In this document: in pieces, positions 7,247 to 14,540 of the stretch
How positions within the stretch are numbered: the first letter of the stretch is position 1
Layout: each line of letters opens with the position of its first letter
From: Stenotrophomonas maltophilia
GTDB taxonomy: Bacteria > Pseudomonadota > Gammaproteobacteria > Xanthomonadales > Xanthomonadaceae
Direction: 5' to 3'
Assembly: GCA_002386405.1 (NCBI GenBank)
Contig: DGIP01000068.1
Span: 1-16,057 of the forward strand
DNA: 16,057 nt
The notes under the pieces: model-generated
Told to the model about the DNA's origin: nothing
Databases searched by the model: none
The model's input: the letters and a program-made list of their open reading frames with translations, nothing else
Translations under genes and position numbers: made by a program

Positions 7247-7275
7247 GCCGTCGGCGGGATTGTCCCGTCGGCGGC
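7247..7275 (+). terminator. Terminator-like hairpin after the TerC/Alx gene
   Basis: GCCGTCGGCGGGA (7247-7259) and TCCCGTCGGCGGC (7263-7275) form a 13-pair RNA stem with loop TTG, two pairs being G-U. It begins nine bases after the TerC stop codon. No T-run follows (ACCTCTGTCTCC), so ending transcription here would be weak or Rho-aided, or it may act as an mRNA 3'-end stabiliser. The two G-U wobbles mean the opposite strand would form a poorer hairpin, so it is oriented for plus-strand RNA. Confidence 0.45.
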
Positions 7276-7336
7276 ACCTCTGTCTCCCGTCGCGTTGCCC
7301 TTGTGTTCAGGCGGACGCGACGCAATCCCTTTGGGT

Positions 7337-8107
7337 ATGAACGCCAACCTGCCCCTGCCTGCCGGCGAGCCGCCGGCCTCTCCCCGCAACGACCGTGGCC
7401 GTGTGGTGCGGGCGTTCAACCTGAGCCTGGCCTTCGTGCTGGTGCTGGTGGCGGTGTTCACCGCGCAGGGCCACTTCGATTGGCGCCCCTGGGCCGTGGC
7501 CCCGCTGGAAAGCGACGGCCTGCTCGGCATCCTCGGTGCGCCGCTGCTGCATGGCTCGGTCCAGCATCTGGCCGCCAATAGTTTTGCTCTATTGATTCTT
7601 GGCACTTTGGCAGGAAGCGTCTATCCAAAGGCGACCCTGCGTGCCTTCCCGCTGCTGTGGATCGGTTCCGGGCTGGGCGCGTGGCTGCTGGGCGATATCG
7701 GCAGCCGCCACCTGGGCGCCAGCGGCATCACCCACGGCCTGATGTTCCTGGTGTTCGTGCTCGGCCTGCTGCGCCGCGACCGCCCGGCCATTGCCGCCGG
7801 CCTGATCGCCTTCCTGTTCTACGGAAGCATGCTCATCACCATCCTCCCACACGAACCGGGCGTGTCCTGGCAGTCGCACATGGGCGGCGCCTTCGCCGGC
7901 ATCATCAGCGCGCTGCTGTTCCGCCTGTCCGACCCGATGGCCCCGCGCAAGCGTTACAGCTGGGAAGAGGAAGACGAGGACGCGCTGGACGCACAGCGCG
8001 ACAGCGACCTCGAACCGCCCTCCCCGCACCGCGTGCCGGTGCTGTGGCAGCCGCGCGAAGGGCAGGATTTCGTCGTGTTGCCGTTCCGTCGGCCCGACGA
8101 ACGTTGA
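7337..8107 (+). CDS. Rhomboid-family intramembrane serine protease
   Basis: A 256-residue six-helix membrane protein of the rhomboid family, which cleaves membrane proteins within or near the bilayer. All active-site marks are present: HGSVQHLAAN (72-81, the family HxxxxHxxxN of helix 2), GASG with catalytic S129 (127-130) and SHMGGAFAG with catalytic H181 (180-188). After the last helix comes a cytosolic tail with an acidic run WEEEDEDALD (209-218). The ATG at 7337 was chosen because the N-terminal region then leads naturally into helix 1. A TTG at 7295 would add 14 residues with no better ribosome site; GGG just before the ATG is weak. The gene lies 99 bases after the TerC gene, past a hairpin, and its stop codon abuts the stop of the convergent phosphodiesterase gene. 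The substrate is unknown. Confidence 0.92.
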   Translation: MNANLPLPAGEPPASPRNDRGRVVRAFNLSLAFVLVLVAVFTAQGHFDWRPWAVAPLESDGLLGILGAPLLHGSVQHLAANSFALLILGTLAGSVYPKATLRAFPLLWIGSGLGAWLLGDIGSRHLGASGITHGLMFLVFVLGLLRRDRPAIAAGLIAFLFYGSMLITILPHEPGVSWQSHMGGAFAGIISALLFRLSDPMAPRKRYSWEEEDEDALDAQRDSDLEPPSPHRVPVLWQPREGQDFVVLPFRRPDER

Positions 8108-9208
8108 TCAATTGTTCCCGTCCACCGCACGCCGGCCCAATGCCGGGTCATCGGTGAAGAACGCATCGATCCCTGTTGCCAGGTAGGCGCGCATCTCCGC
8201 CACCGATCCTTCGGGATTGCGCGTGTTGGGCTCGCCCTTGCGGAACTCGGCGGCCATGAAGGCATTCTCCGGTCGGAACGTGTATGGCACCACCAGCAAC
8301 CCGGCCGCATGCGCATCGCGCACCAGCGTGGTCGGCGTGCCCAGGCGGCCCGCGGCATCCAGCGGAATCACCATGCGCAGGCTCGGCCCGATGCCGTCGG
8401 CATACCCGGCAATCTGGTCCAGCCCGGCCGGCGTGATCATGTCCGCGTAGTGCTGGCTGCCCTTGGCGGCCAGTACATCACCTGGCTGCTGCTTCGGGTC
8501 ACCCAGCAGCTGCAGCAGGCGGATGTTGCTGTCGCGGCCGAGCTTGCTGCGCAGGTAGCGCAGGTTGCCTACCTCGAACGACTGGATCGTCACCGGCGCC
8601 ACGCGGGTGTAGGGGTTGGCCTGCAGCGTTTTCACCAGCAGGTCTTCCATCGGCAGGCCGATGCCCTTGAAGTAGGTGCCGTGCTTGATCTCCGGCACCA
8701 GGCCAATCCCGCGCCCGGCGCGGCCGGCCTGCTGGACCAGGAAGGTGACGATCTCGTCCAGCGTGGCAATGCGGAACTGGCCATCGAAGGCGGTGCTGCG
8801 CAGCTGCGGCAGGCGCTCGCGGGCGTACAGCGTCTTCAGCTCGGCCAGGGTGAAGTCTTCGGTGAACCAGCCTTCGATGCGTTCGCCATCGATGGTCCTG
8901 GTCGTCTTGCGGTTGGCGAACTCGGGATGGGTGGCCACGTCGGTGGTGCCACTGATCTCATTCTCGTGCCGCGACACCAGCACCCCGTCCTTGGTCATCA
9001 CCAGGTCCGGCTCGATGTAGTCGGCGCCATCGGCAATGGCCTGCGCGTAGGCGGCCAGGGTGTGCTCGGGCAGCAGCGCGCTGGCGCCGCGGTGGCCGTA
9101 CACCGCCGCCTTGCGCGGCGCGGGTGGGGAAGATTCAGCGCTCATGGCCACCGATGGTGCCACGGCCAGCGAGAACAGCAACGCACAACCCCACAACGAC
9201 TTCGACAC
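8108..9208 (-). CDS. glpQ: Exported glycerophosphodiester phosphodiesterase (GlpQ-type)
   Basis: A 366-residue enzyme that hydrolyses glycerophosphodiesters to glycerol-3-phosphate and an alcohol. The N-terminus MSKSLWGCALLFSLAVAPSV, followed by AMSAESS, is a signal peptide, so it is periplasmic like GlpQ of E. coli and of similar length. The GDPD TIM-barrel marks are VYGHRGASALLPEHT (36-50, with H39, R40 and E48), YIEPDLVMTKDGVLVSRHE (64-82, with E66, D68 and H81) and PEIKHG (172-177). Start is GTG at 9208-9206, supported by AGGGG (9219-9215) six bases upstream. Upstream on the same strand is rhuM, 101 bases away. Its stop codon directly adjoins the convergent rhomboid stop. The symbol is by resemblance, and the E. 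coli orthologue relation is not tested. Confidence 0.93.
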   Translation of the reverse strand: MSKSLWGCALLFSLAVAPSVAMSAESSPPAPRKAAVYGHRGASALLPEHTLAAYAQAIADGADYIEPDLVMTKDGVLVSRHENEISGTTDVATHPEFANRKTTRTIDGERIEGWFTEDFTLAELKTLYARERLPQLRSTAFDGQFRIATLDEIVTFLVQQAGRAGRGIGLVPEIKHGTYFKGIGLPMEDLLVKTLQANPYTRVAPVTIQSFEVGNLRYLRSKLGRDSNIRLLQLLGDPKQQPGDVLAAKGSQHYADMITPAGLDQIAGYADGIGPSLRMVIPLDAAGRLGTPTTLVRDAHAAGLLVVPYTFRPENAFMAAEFRKGEPNTRNPEGSVAEMRAYLATGIDAFFTDDPALGRRAVDGNN

Positions 9209-9231
9209 TGCAAACCCCTGTTGGTACGGCG

Positions 9232-9254
9232 GCCCGCGCCGACGCGGCGGGGGC
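9232..9254 (-). repeat. GC-rich hairpin in the leader of the glpQ-like gene
   Basis: GCCCGCGCCG (9232-9241) and CGGCGGGGGC (9245-9254) form a ten-position stem with one mismatch and a three-base loop. It ends 12 bases before the AGGGG ribosome site of the phosphodiesterase gene, reading on the minus strand. No T-run follows on either strand. Chance is possible in DNA this rich in G and C. Confidence 0.3.
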
Positions 9255-9309
9255 GTGGAAACGACGTGCGCATTGTCGTTGCGCGGTATGACAGATCAAA
9301 GAAAGCCGG

Positions 9310-10344
9310 TCATGGGCCTCTGGCGACGTCTCCGGTACCTGCCGCGAGGTCTTTGATTTCCTTGTCGAAGTCGCTCTCGAACAGCCGATCCTGGACGATC
9401 CGGTACTTCTCGAACTCTGTCTCCGCGTGAGACTGGGCCAGTTTCGCGGAGACCTTGCCACTGTCCTTGAGAACGTTGCGATCATCGAATTCCAGGAATG
9501 CATCAAGCCGCTTGGCCCAGTCTTCCATGCTCATGGGAATTCGGCGGCGAGCGCGGTCTTCTGCCAGCTCGAGGTAGGCGTTGACGATCCGCCCCAGTGA
9601 ATCCAGCTCTTCCTGGGTGAGATAGTTCTTCGCCACCCCAACGTCGGTCTTCAGGATCCTGCCATCCGGTGCGCTCGCCCAGGTCGTCAGGCCCATGTGG
9701 GGAAGGCTGCTGTCTGCCCGCCTGCTGATCAGCTCTGCGGCCGTGTGCCCGTGGATGGCGTAGTGAAGCTTGTTCTGCACCTTGGCGAAGAATGCCTTGG
9801 TCGTTGGGGCATCCTTGTTGTAATCCAGACTGGTAGCGTAGATGTCGGTGATCTTCTGGTAGAAGCGCCGCTCGCTGAGACGAATCTCGCGGATTTCGGC
9901 GAGCAGGCGCTCGAAGTAGTCCTCGCCCAGAAAGCTGCCGTTCTCCATGCGCTGCCGGTCGAGCACATACCCTTTGAGGGCGAACTCGCGCAGTACTCCG
10001 GTAGCCCATTGGCGGAACTGTGTGGCCCGTACCGAATTGACTCGATAGCCGACCGAGATGATGGCGTCCAGGTTGTAGAACTGAGTCTGATAGCTTTTTC
10101 CGTCACTGGCAGTTATCCGGAATTTCCGGATAACTGCCTCCTCCATCAGCTCATGACTGGCAAAGACGTTCTTCAGGTGCTCGCTAACCGTACGGACATC
10201 GACCCCGAACAGCTCCGCCATCAGCTTCTGGGAAAGCCAGATCGATTCCTCTTCGTACCGGGCTTCGATGCTCTGATCCCCAGCTTGACCGGTGAAGATA
10301 AGAAACTCAGCCGTACTATTGCGAATTAGGGTGGTTCTGCCCAT
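9310..10344 (-). CDS. RhuM-family (virulence RhuM) protein
   Basis: A 344-residue cytoplasmic protein of the Virulence_RhuM family, named after a gene of Salmonella pathogenicity island 3. Recognisable stretches are SIWLSQKLMAELFGVDVRTV (34-53, helix-turn-helix-like), YNLDAIISVGYRVNSVRATQ (90-109), FRQWATGVLREFALKGYVLD (110-129) and FYQKITDIYATSLDYNKD (161-178). The molecular function is not established. Family members often sit inside type I restriction-modification loci, but none is visible here. Start ATG at 10344 has GAGGA (10356-10352) seven bases upstream; an adjacent GTG at 10347 is the alternative. GC is low for the region: 30 of 60 bases at 10261-10320 against 46 of 60 at 10621-10680 in mnmE. 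That, and its position between housekeeping genes, suggests horizontal acquisition. It is full length with no frameshift. Confidence 0.88.
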   Translation of the reverse strand: MGRTTLIRNSTAEFLIFTGQAGDQSIEARYEEESIWLSQKLMAELFGVDVRTVSEHLKNVFASHELMEEAVIRKFRITASDGKSYQTQFYNLDAIISVGYRVNSVRATQFRQWATGVLREFALKGYVLDRQRMENGSFLGEDYFERLLAEIREIRLSERRFYQKITDIYATSLDYNKDAPTTKAFFAKVQNKLHYAIHGHTAAELISRRADSSLPHMGLTTWASAPDGRILKTDVGVAKNYLTQEELDSLGRIVNAYLELAEDRARRRIPMSMEDWAKRLDAFLEFDDRNVLKDSGKVSAKLAQSHAETEFEKYRIVQDRLFESDFDKEIKDLAAGTGDVARGP

Positions 10345-10424
10345 CACGATGTCCTCGATGGCGTCGGCGCTTAACTCGGTGTCTACCCTGAAGTCTGATG
10401 CTCGAGCAGTGGCTGCATTGTGCG

Positions 10425-11768
10425 TTACTTCCCAATACAGAAACTCGAGAAGATCCGCCCCAGCAGGTCATCCGCACTCATCCGCCCGGTGATCTCGCCC
10501 AGCGCCTCGTGCGCCAGGCGCAGCTCTTCGGCAGCCAGCTCCAGGTGTTCGTGCACCAGCTCGGCTTCGGCGCGCTCGGCGTGGCCGATGGCCAGGGTGA
10601 TCGCTTCCACGTGGCGGGCGCGGGCGGAGAACTCACCCTCCACGCTGTCGCCGGCGCTGCCGCTGGCCAGCTCGCGCAGGCGGGTGTGCAGCAGGTCCAG
10701 GCCCTGGCCGGTGGCGGCCGAGACGTGCACCACGTTGGCGTCGATGTCGGCCGGCAGCGCCTCGAGCAGGTCGCTCTTGTTGTGGATCCACAGTTGCAGC
10801 GGCACCTCGGCAATCGCATCGGCCACCGCCGCGTGGCCGGCCTGCGGGTCGCGCGCGTCCAGCACGATGATGGCCAGGTCGGTGCGCTGCATCTCGGCGC
10901 GCGCACGGCGCATGCCTTCGCGTTCGATGGCGTCGCCGCCTTCGCGCAGGCCGGCGGTGTCGACCAGGGTCAGCTCCAGCCCATCAATGCGGATGGTCTC
11001 TCGCAGGGTGTCGCGGGTGGTGCCGGCAATGTCGGTCACGATGGCGCGTTCGCTGCCGGCCAGCGCATTGAGCAGCGAGCTCTTGCCTGCGTTGGGCGGG
11101 CCGACCAGCACGGCGTGCAGGCCATCGCGCAGGCGGCGGCCGCGTTCGGCATCGTCGCGCAGGGCCAACAGCGCGCGCAGCACCTCGCCCAGGCCCAGCC
11201 GCACCTGCTCACCGCCCAGCGTATCCAGCGGCTCGTCGGCGAAGTCGATCGCCGCTTCCACATGGATGCGCAGGCGTACCAGCTGATCGCCGGCCGCGTC
11301 CACGCGGCGCGAGAACACGCCGTCCAGTGAGCGGCGCGCCGCGCGGGCGGCACGGGTATCGCTGGCCGCGATCAGGTCGGCGATGGCCTCGGCCTGGGCC
11401 AGGTCGAGCTTGCCGTTGAGGAAGGCGCGCTCGCTGAACTCGCCGGGCCGCGCCTGTCGCGCGCCGAGTGCGATGCAGCGACCGACCAGCTGCTGCAGCA
11501 CCACCGGGCTGCCGTGGCCCTGCAGCTCCACCACGTCTTCGCCGGTGAAGCTGCGCGGATTCGGGAAGTACAGGGCGATGCCGTCATCCAGCACCTCGCC
11601 GGCCGCATCGCGGAAGCGGGCGTAGTGCGCGTGCCGCGGCTGCAGTGGCGGGCAGCCCAGGTCCACGGCGATGCGCAGCGCCTGCGGGCCGGACACGCGC
11701 AGCATGCCCACGCCGCCGGCACCGGGCGCGGTGGCGATGGCAACGATGGTGTCGGTGGCGGCGTTCAT
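10425..11768 (-). CDS. mnmE: tRNA uridine-5-carboxymethylaminomethyl modification GTPase MnmE (TrmE)
   Basis: A 447-residue GTPase which, with MnmG, modifies the wobble uridine (U34) of certain tRNAs using a folate-derived one-carbon unit. The N-terminal folate-binding domain opens with [22 protein letters not shown] (6-27). The GTPase domain inserted in the helical domain has G1 GPPNAGKSS (223-231), G2 GTTRDT (249-254), G3 DTAGLRE (270-276) and G4 NKSD (330-333). The protein ends in FCIGK (443-447), with the conserved C444. Length and all motifs are as expected. The ATG at 11768 lies only three bases after the stop of the upstream lipoprotein gene. Its nearest purine-rich site (GGAG) is inside that gene, so translation is probably coupled. 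Confidence 0.97.
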   Translation of the reverse strand: MNAATDTIVAIATAPGAGGVGMLRVSGPQALRIAVDLGCPPLQPRHAHYARFRDAAGEVLDDGIALYFPNPRSFTGEDVVELQGHGSPVVLQQLVGRCIALGARQARPGEFSERAFLNGKLDLAQAEAIADLIAASDTRAARAARRSLDGVFSRRVDAAGDQLVRLRIHVEAAIDFADEPLDTLGGEQVRLGLGEVLRALLALRDDAERGRRLRDGLHAVLVGPPNAGKSSLLNALAGSERAIVTDIAGTTRDTLRETIRIDGLELTLVDTAGLREGGDAIEREGMRRARAEMQRTDLAIIVLDARDPQAGHAAVADAIAEVPLQLWIHNKSDLLEALPADIDANVVHVSAATGQGLDLLHTRLRELASGSAGDSVEGEFSARARHVEAITLAIGHAERAEAELVHEHLELAAEELRLAHEALGEITGRMSADDLLGRIFSSFCIGK

Positions 11769-11771
11769 GGC

Positions 11772-14450
11772 TCAGAGCTTCTCCAGCTGCGCGCGGGCCT
11801 GGGCAGCGCCGCTGCCCTGCGGCTGCAGCGCCAGGTAGGTGGTGTAGGCCTGCTTGGCCTTGGTCTTGTCGCCGGCGTGGAAGTACGCATCGCCCAGGTT
11901 GAGGTGGGCCACCGCGCGGGACGGGTCGATCTTCAGCGTGTTTTCCAGCCAGCGCGCCGCTTCAGCGTAACGCTGCTGGCGGTAGTAGACGAAGCCGAGG
12001 TTGTTGGCGGCCTGGGCGAAGTCCGGGCGCAGCTTCAATGCTTCCGTGAACTGGGCCACCGCCTCGTCATAGCGCTTCTCGCGGTACAGCTGCAGGCCAC
12101 GGTCGTTGGCCTGCTGCGCGCGCTGGCGGTCGGAGGTTGGCACGGCCGCGGGCACCACCAGCGTGCTCTTGCCACCCTGCAGGTCGGCCACGGTCACCGG
12201 CGCCTCGCCGGGCGGTTTGGCATCCTGCGCGGCATCCACCCGGTTGTTGAGCGCGATCGCGTCGGCCGAGAGCTGGCTGGTATCGGCGTTGAGGTATTCC
12301 TGGCTGTCGGGCACCTGGAACACGAACTCGCCACCCTGCGAACCGGGCAGGCTGCCGAACGCCGGGGTCTGCCGGGATACCGCCGATACCGCCGGCGCCA
12401 CGTACGCTGCCAGTTCGGTTCCGGTGATCAGGCCATCGCCATTGAGGTCGCCCTTGCCTGCCAGCGCCTGCAGCAGCACCCAGGTGAACACCGAATGGCC
12501 GTTCGGGCCGCTGTCGGCGACCTGCTGGTCGCTGCCGCCGGCGGTGAGCATCTGCCGCGCACTGCGCTTGGCGTTCTCACGCAGGAACGCCGACGACGAC
12601 GGGCCGCCACGGGTCAGGCCCAAGCCGCTGTAGCAGGCATCCATCACGAACATCACGTGCTTGGCCTGCATGCTTTCAGCGATGTTCTGGATGTCGGTCA
12701 TTGCGATGGCATCGGTGGCGAACTCGTTGGGATCCGAATCCACCGGGATGATGTAGCCCAGGTCGCGGCCCGACGCCAACCGGCGCGTGGCACCATGGCC
12801 GGCGAAGAACACGAACACGCGGTCGTTGCGGCTGGTGCGGTCATCGGCCAGGCGGTCATGGAACGCGGCCAGGATGTTGTTGCGGGTGGCCTGCTTGTCC
12901 TTCAGCACGATCACCTGCGAGGACGGGAACTTGAACTGCCCGGTCAGCGTATCGGCGATGGCCTGCGCATCGTGGCTGGCGTATTCCAGCCGCGGCCACT
13001 TGGCGTACTCGTCGATGCCGATCACGATCGCCCACGACTTCTCGTAGCCGGTGGTGACGGTGGCTTCGCTGGCGGCGGCGCTGCGTGGGCGGCTCACGGT
13101 GAACTCGCGGCCATTCCAGCCGGCGAACTGGTAGCCCTCGGCGATCAGCCGGTCCAGGATCTGCGGCAGTGCCTTCACCGCGCGGTCGTGGATGTCGTGG
13201 AACAGGATGATCCCGCGCTGTTCCTTCTGCACCTGGCCCAGCACGCGCTGCACGATCGATTCGGGCACCGGGTCGGCCCAGTCCATCGAATCGATGTTCC
13301 ACATGATCGACTTCAGGCCCGCCTCGTTGAGCAGCTGCAGGCCTTCGGCGTTGCGTGCGCCATAGGGGAAGCGGAACAACGGCGCGCGGCGCTTGTCCAC
13401 GTCCTTGAGCAGCGTGTCGGTCACCAGCACCTGCTGGCGAAGCGCGTCGCCGGTGGTGCGCGACAGCTGCGCGTGGGTCAGGCTGTGGTTGCCCACGGCG
13501 TAGCCCTGTTCCATCAGGTTGAGGCTGATGCCGGCCATCGGGCCCAGCTTCACGCTGCCATCGGCATGCACTTCGCCCAGGTTGCGACCCACTTCGAAGA
13601 ACACGCCCGGCACGTCGTAGCGCTTGAGGATGGCCACCACCTCGTCGGTGTAGGCCTTGTGCGGGCCATCGTCGAAGGTGAGCACCACCGTCTTGGGCGG
13701 CAGGTCGCGGCCGAAGATCTCGCGATCGCTGTCCTTCATCGACATCGGGTACGGCTCGATCACGCCGTAATCGCGCAGGATCGCCTCGCGGCTGTACTGC
13801 TTGTGCAGGTGGGCGAGGTAGTCGTCCCACTTTTCGCGCTTGAGGGTGATCGCGCGGGTGCGGTCGAAGCGGCTGAAGATGTTGGTGATTTCCTGGTTGT
13901 AGTTGCGCTCGATTTCATCGAGCGCGTCCAGGTCCTCGCCCACGCGCTGGTGCAGCTTCACCGCCGGCAGCGAGGAATCGGTGCCGATGCGCTCGTGCAG
14001 GTCGCGCAGCACTTCGCGGAACGCCAGGCGATCGGCGTCGTACAGTTCCGGTGCCGATTCGATGTAGTCCAGCACCGTGCCCAGGGTGGTGAAGCGCTGC
14101 GGGCTGCTGCCGCGCAGCAGCGCATCGAACTGGGTGGCGATGGCCTGGCGCTGGTCCAGCCCATCGTGGAACAGCTGCTGGCCGATGCGGCTGGAGGTGT
14201 CACGGTCGCGCGCCGATTGCTGCGCTTCGTCGGCCAGCAGCACGATGATGCGGCGGTGGCCGTCGAGCTGCTTCTGCAGGGCGGTGAGCAGCGGCGCGGC
14301 CGCAGGATCTGCAGATGCCGCGGCCTGCGCGCTGGGCTGCGTCGGAGTCGGCGTTGCCGGGGCGGCGGGGTCGTTGTTGCCGCAGCTGGCAACGGCCAGG
14401 GTCAGCAGCAGCAGGGACGGCAGGCGGAACAACGACGACGCACGGGGCAT
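11772..14450 (-). CDS. Lipoprotein with NodB polysaccharide deacetylase, caspase-like peptidase, EF-hand loop and TPRs
   Basis: An 892-residue multidomain protein. LLLLTLAVASC carries a lipobox ending at C23, followed by Gly, so an envelope lipoprotein, probably outer membrane. Residues 24-50 are a Pro/Ala/Thr linker and about 52-230 a helical region I do not recognise. The NodB deacetylase (about 253-450) has all five motifs: TFDDGP (258-263), NHSLTH (321-326, metal H322/H326), RFPYG (360-364), IDSMDW (386-391) and LFHDIH (416-421). The caspase-like C14 domain (about 471-690) has GHG with H552 and DACYSG with C606. D668-E679 is a 12-residue EF-hand-type loop. Three 34-residue TPRs fill 777-878. 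It therefore plausibly deacetylates an envelope polysaccharide and cleaves proteins, but substrates are unknown. No good ribosome site precedes the ATG (GAG six bases away). mnmE follows after three bases. Confidence 0.92.
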   Translation of the reverse strand: MPRASSLFRLPSLLLLTLAVASCGNNDPAAPATPTPTQPSAQAAASADPAAAPLLTALQKQLDGHRRIIVLLADEAQQSARDRDTSSRIGQQLFHDGLDQRQAIATQFDALLRGSSPQRFTTLGTVLDYIESAPELYDADRLAFREVLRDLHERIGTDSSLPAVKLHQRVGEDLDALDEIERNYNQEITNIFSRFDRTRAITLKREKWDDYLAHLHKQYSREAILRDYGVIEPYPMSMKDSDREIFGRDLPPKTVVLTFDDGPHKAYTDEVVAILKRYDVPGVFFEVGRNLGEVHADGSVKLGPMAGISLNLMEQGYAVGNHSLTHAQLSRTTGDALRQQVLVTDTLLKDVDKRRAPLFRFPYGARNAEGLQLLNEAGLKSIMWNIDSMDWADPVPESIVQRVLGQVQKEQRGIILFHDIHDRAVKALPQILDRLIAEGYQFAGWNGREFTVSRPRSAAASEATVTTGYEKSWAIVIGIDEYAKWPRLEYASHDAQAIADTLTGQFKFPSSQVIVLKDKQATRNNILAAFHDRLADDRTSRNDRVFVFFAGHGATRRLASGRDLGYIIPVDSDPNEFATDAIAMTDIQNIAESMQAKHVMFVMDACYSGLGLTRGGPSSSAFLRENAKRSARQMLTAGGSDQQVADSGPNGHSVFTWVLLQALAGKGDLNGDGLITGTELAAYVAPAVSAVSRQTPAFGSLPGSQGGEFVFQVPDSQEYLNADTSQLSADAIALNNRVDAAQDAKPPGEAPVTVADLQGGKSTLVVPAAVPTSDRQRAQQANDRGLQLYREKRYDEAVAQFTEALKLRPDFAQAANNLGFVYYRQQRYAEAARWLENTLKIDPSRAVAHLNLGDAYFHAGDKTKAKQAYTTYLALQPQGSGAAQARAQLEKL

Positions 14451-14490
14451 GGAGGGCTCGGTGGGTGATGCGGGTGGGTGAATGCAGGCG

Positions 14491-14496
14491 ATTGTA
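14491..14496 (-). promoter_or_regulatory. Candidate -10 box for the deacetylase-caspase lipoprotein gene
   Basis: TACAAT (reading 14496 to 14491 on the minus strand) matches five of six bases of the sigma70 -10 consensus. It lies about 40 bases before the ATG at 14450 and after the yidC terminator. No convincing -35 is present, because that place is taken by the terminator stem. A separate promoter is expected here, since the terminator should isolate this gene from yidC. Confidence 0.3.
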
Positions 14497-14507
14497 TCGC
14501 CGGCAAA

Positions 14508-14535
14508 GAAAAACCCGCCGGAGGGCGGGTTTTTC
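14508..14535 (-). terminator. Strong intrinsic terminator after yidC
   Basis: GAAAAACCCGCC (14508-14519) and GGCGGGTTTTTC (14524-14535) are perfectly complementary over 12 pairs with loop GGAG. On the minus strand the GC stem is followed by TTTTTCTTT, a textbook intrinsic terminator that starts five bases after the yidC stop codon. The A/T ends make it symmetric, so it could work in both directions, but no plus-strand gene reads into it. Confidence 0.92.
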
Positions 14536-14540
14536 AGGGG

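Noticed and set aside
9260..9280. AACGAC/GTCGTT inverted repeat between rhuM and the glpQ-like gene
   Set aside because: Only six pairs with a nine-base loop and no T-run on either strand, so it is too weak for a terminator or an operator call.
9209..9309. Possible attachment site or insertion scar at the 3' edge of rhuM
   Set aside because: I found no direct repeat shared between this gap and the 80-base gap on the other side of rhuM (10345-10424), and no tRNA gene or recombinase.
11514..14468. A 984-codon open frame on the plus strand opposite mnmE and the lipoprotein gene
   Set aside because: The opposite strand carries two genes with complete family motifs. The plus-strand translation is rich in A, V, G, H, R and Q without any known domain, as expected for antisense frames in GC-rich DNA.
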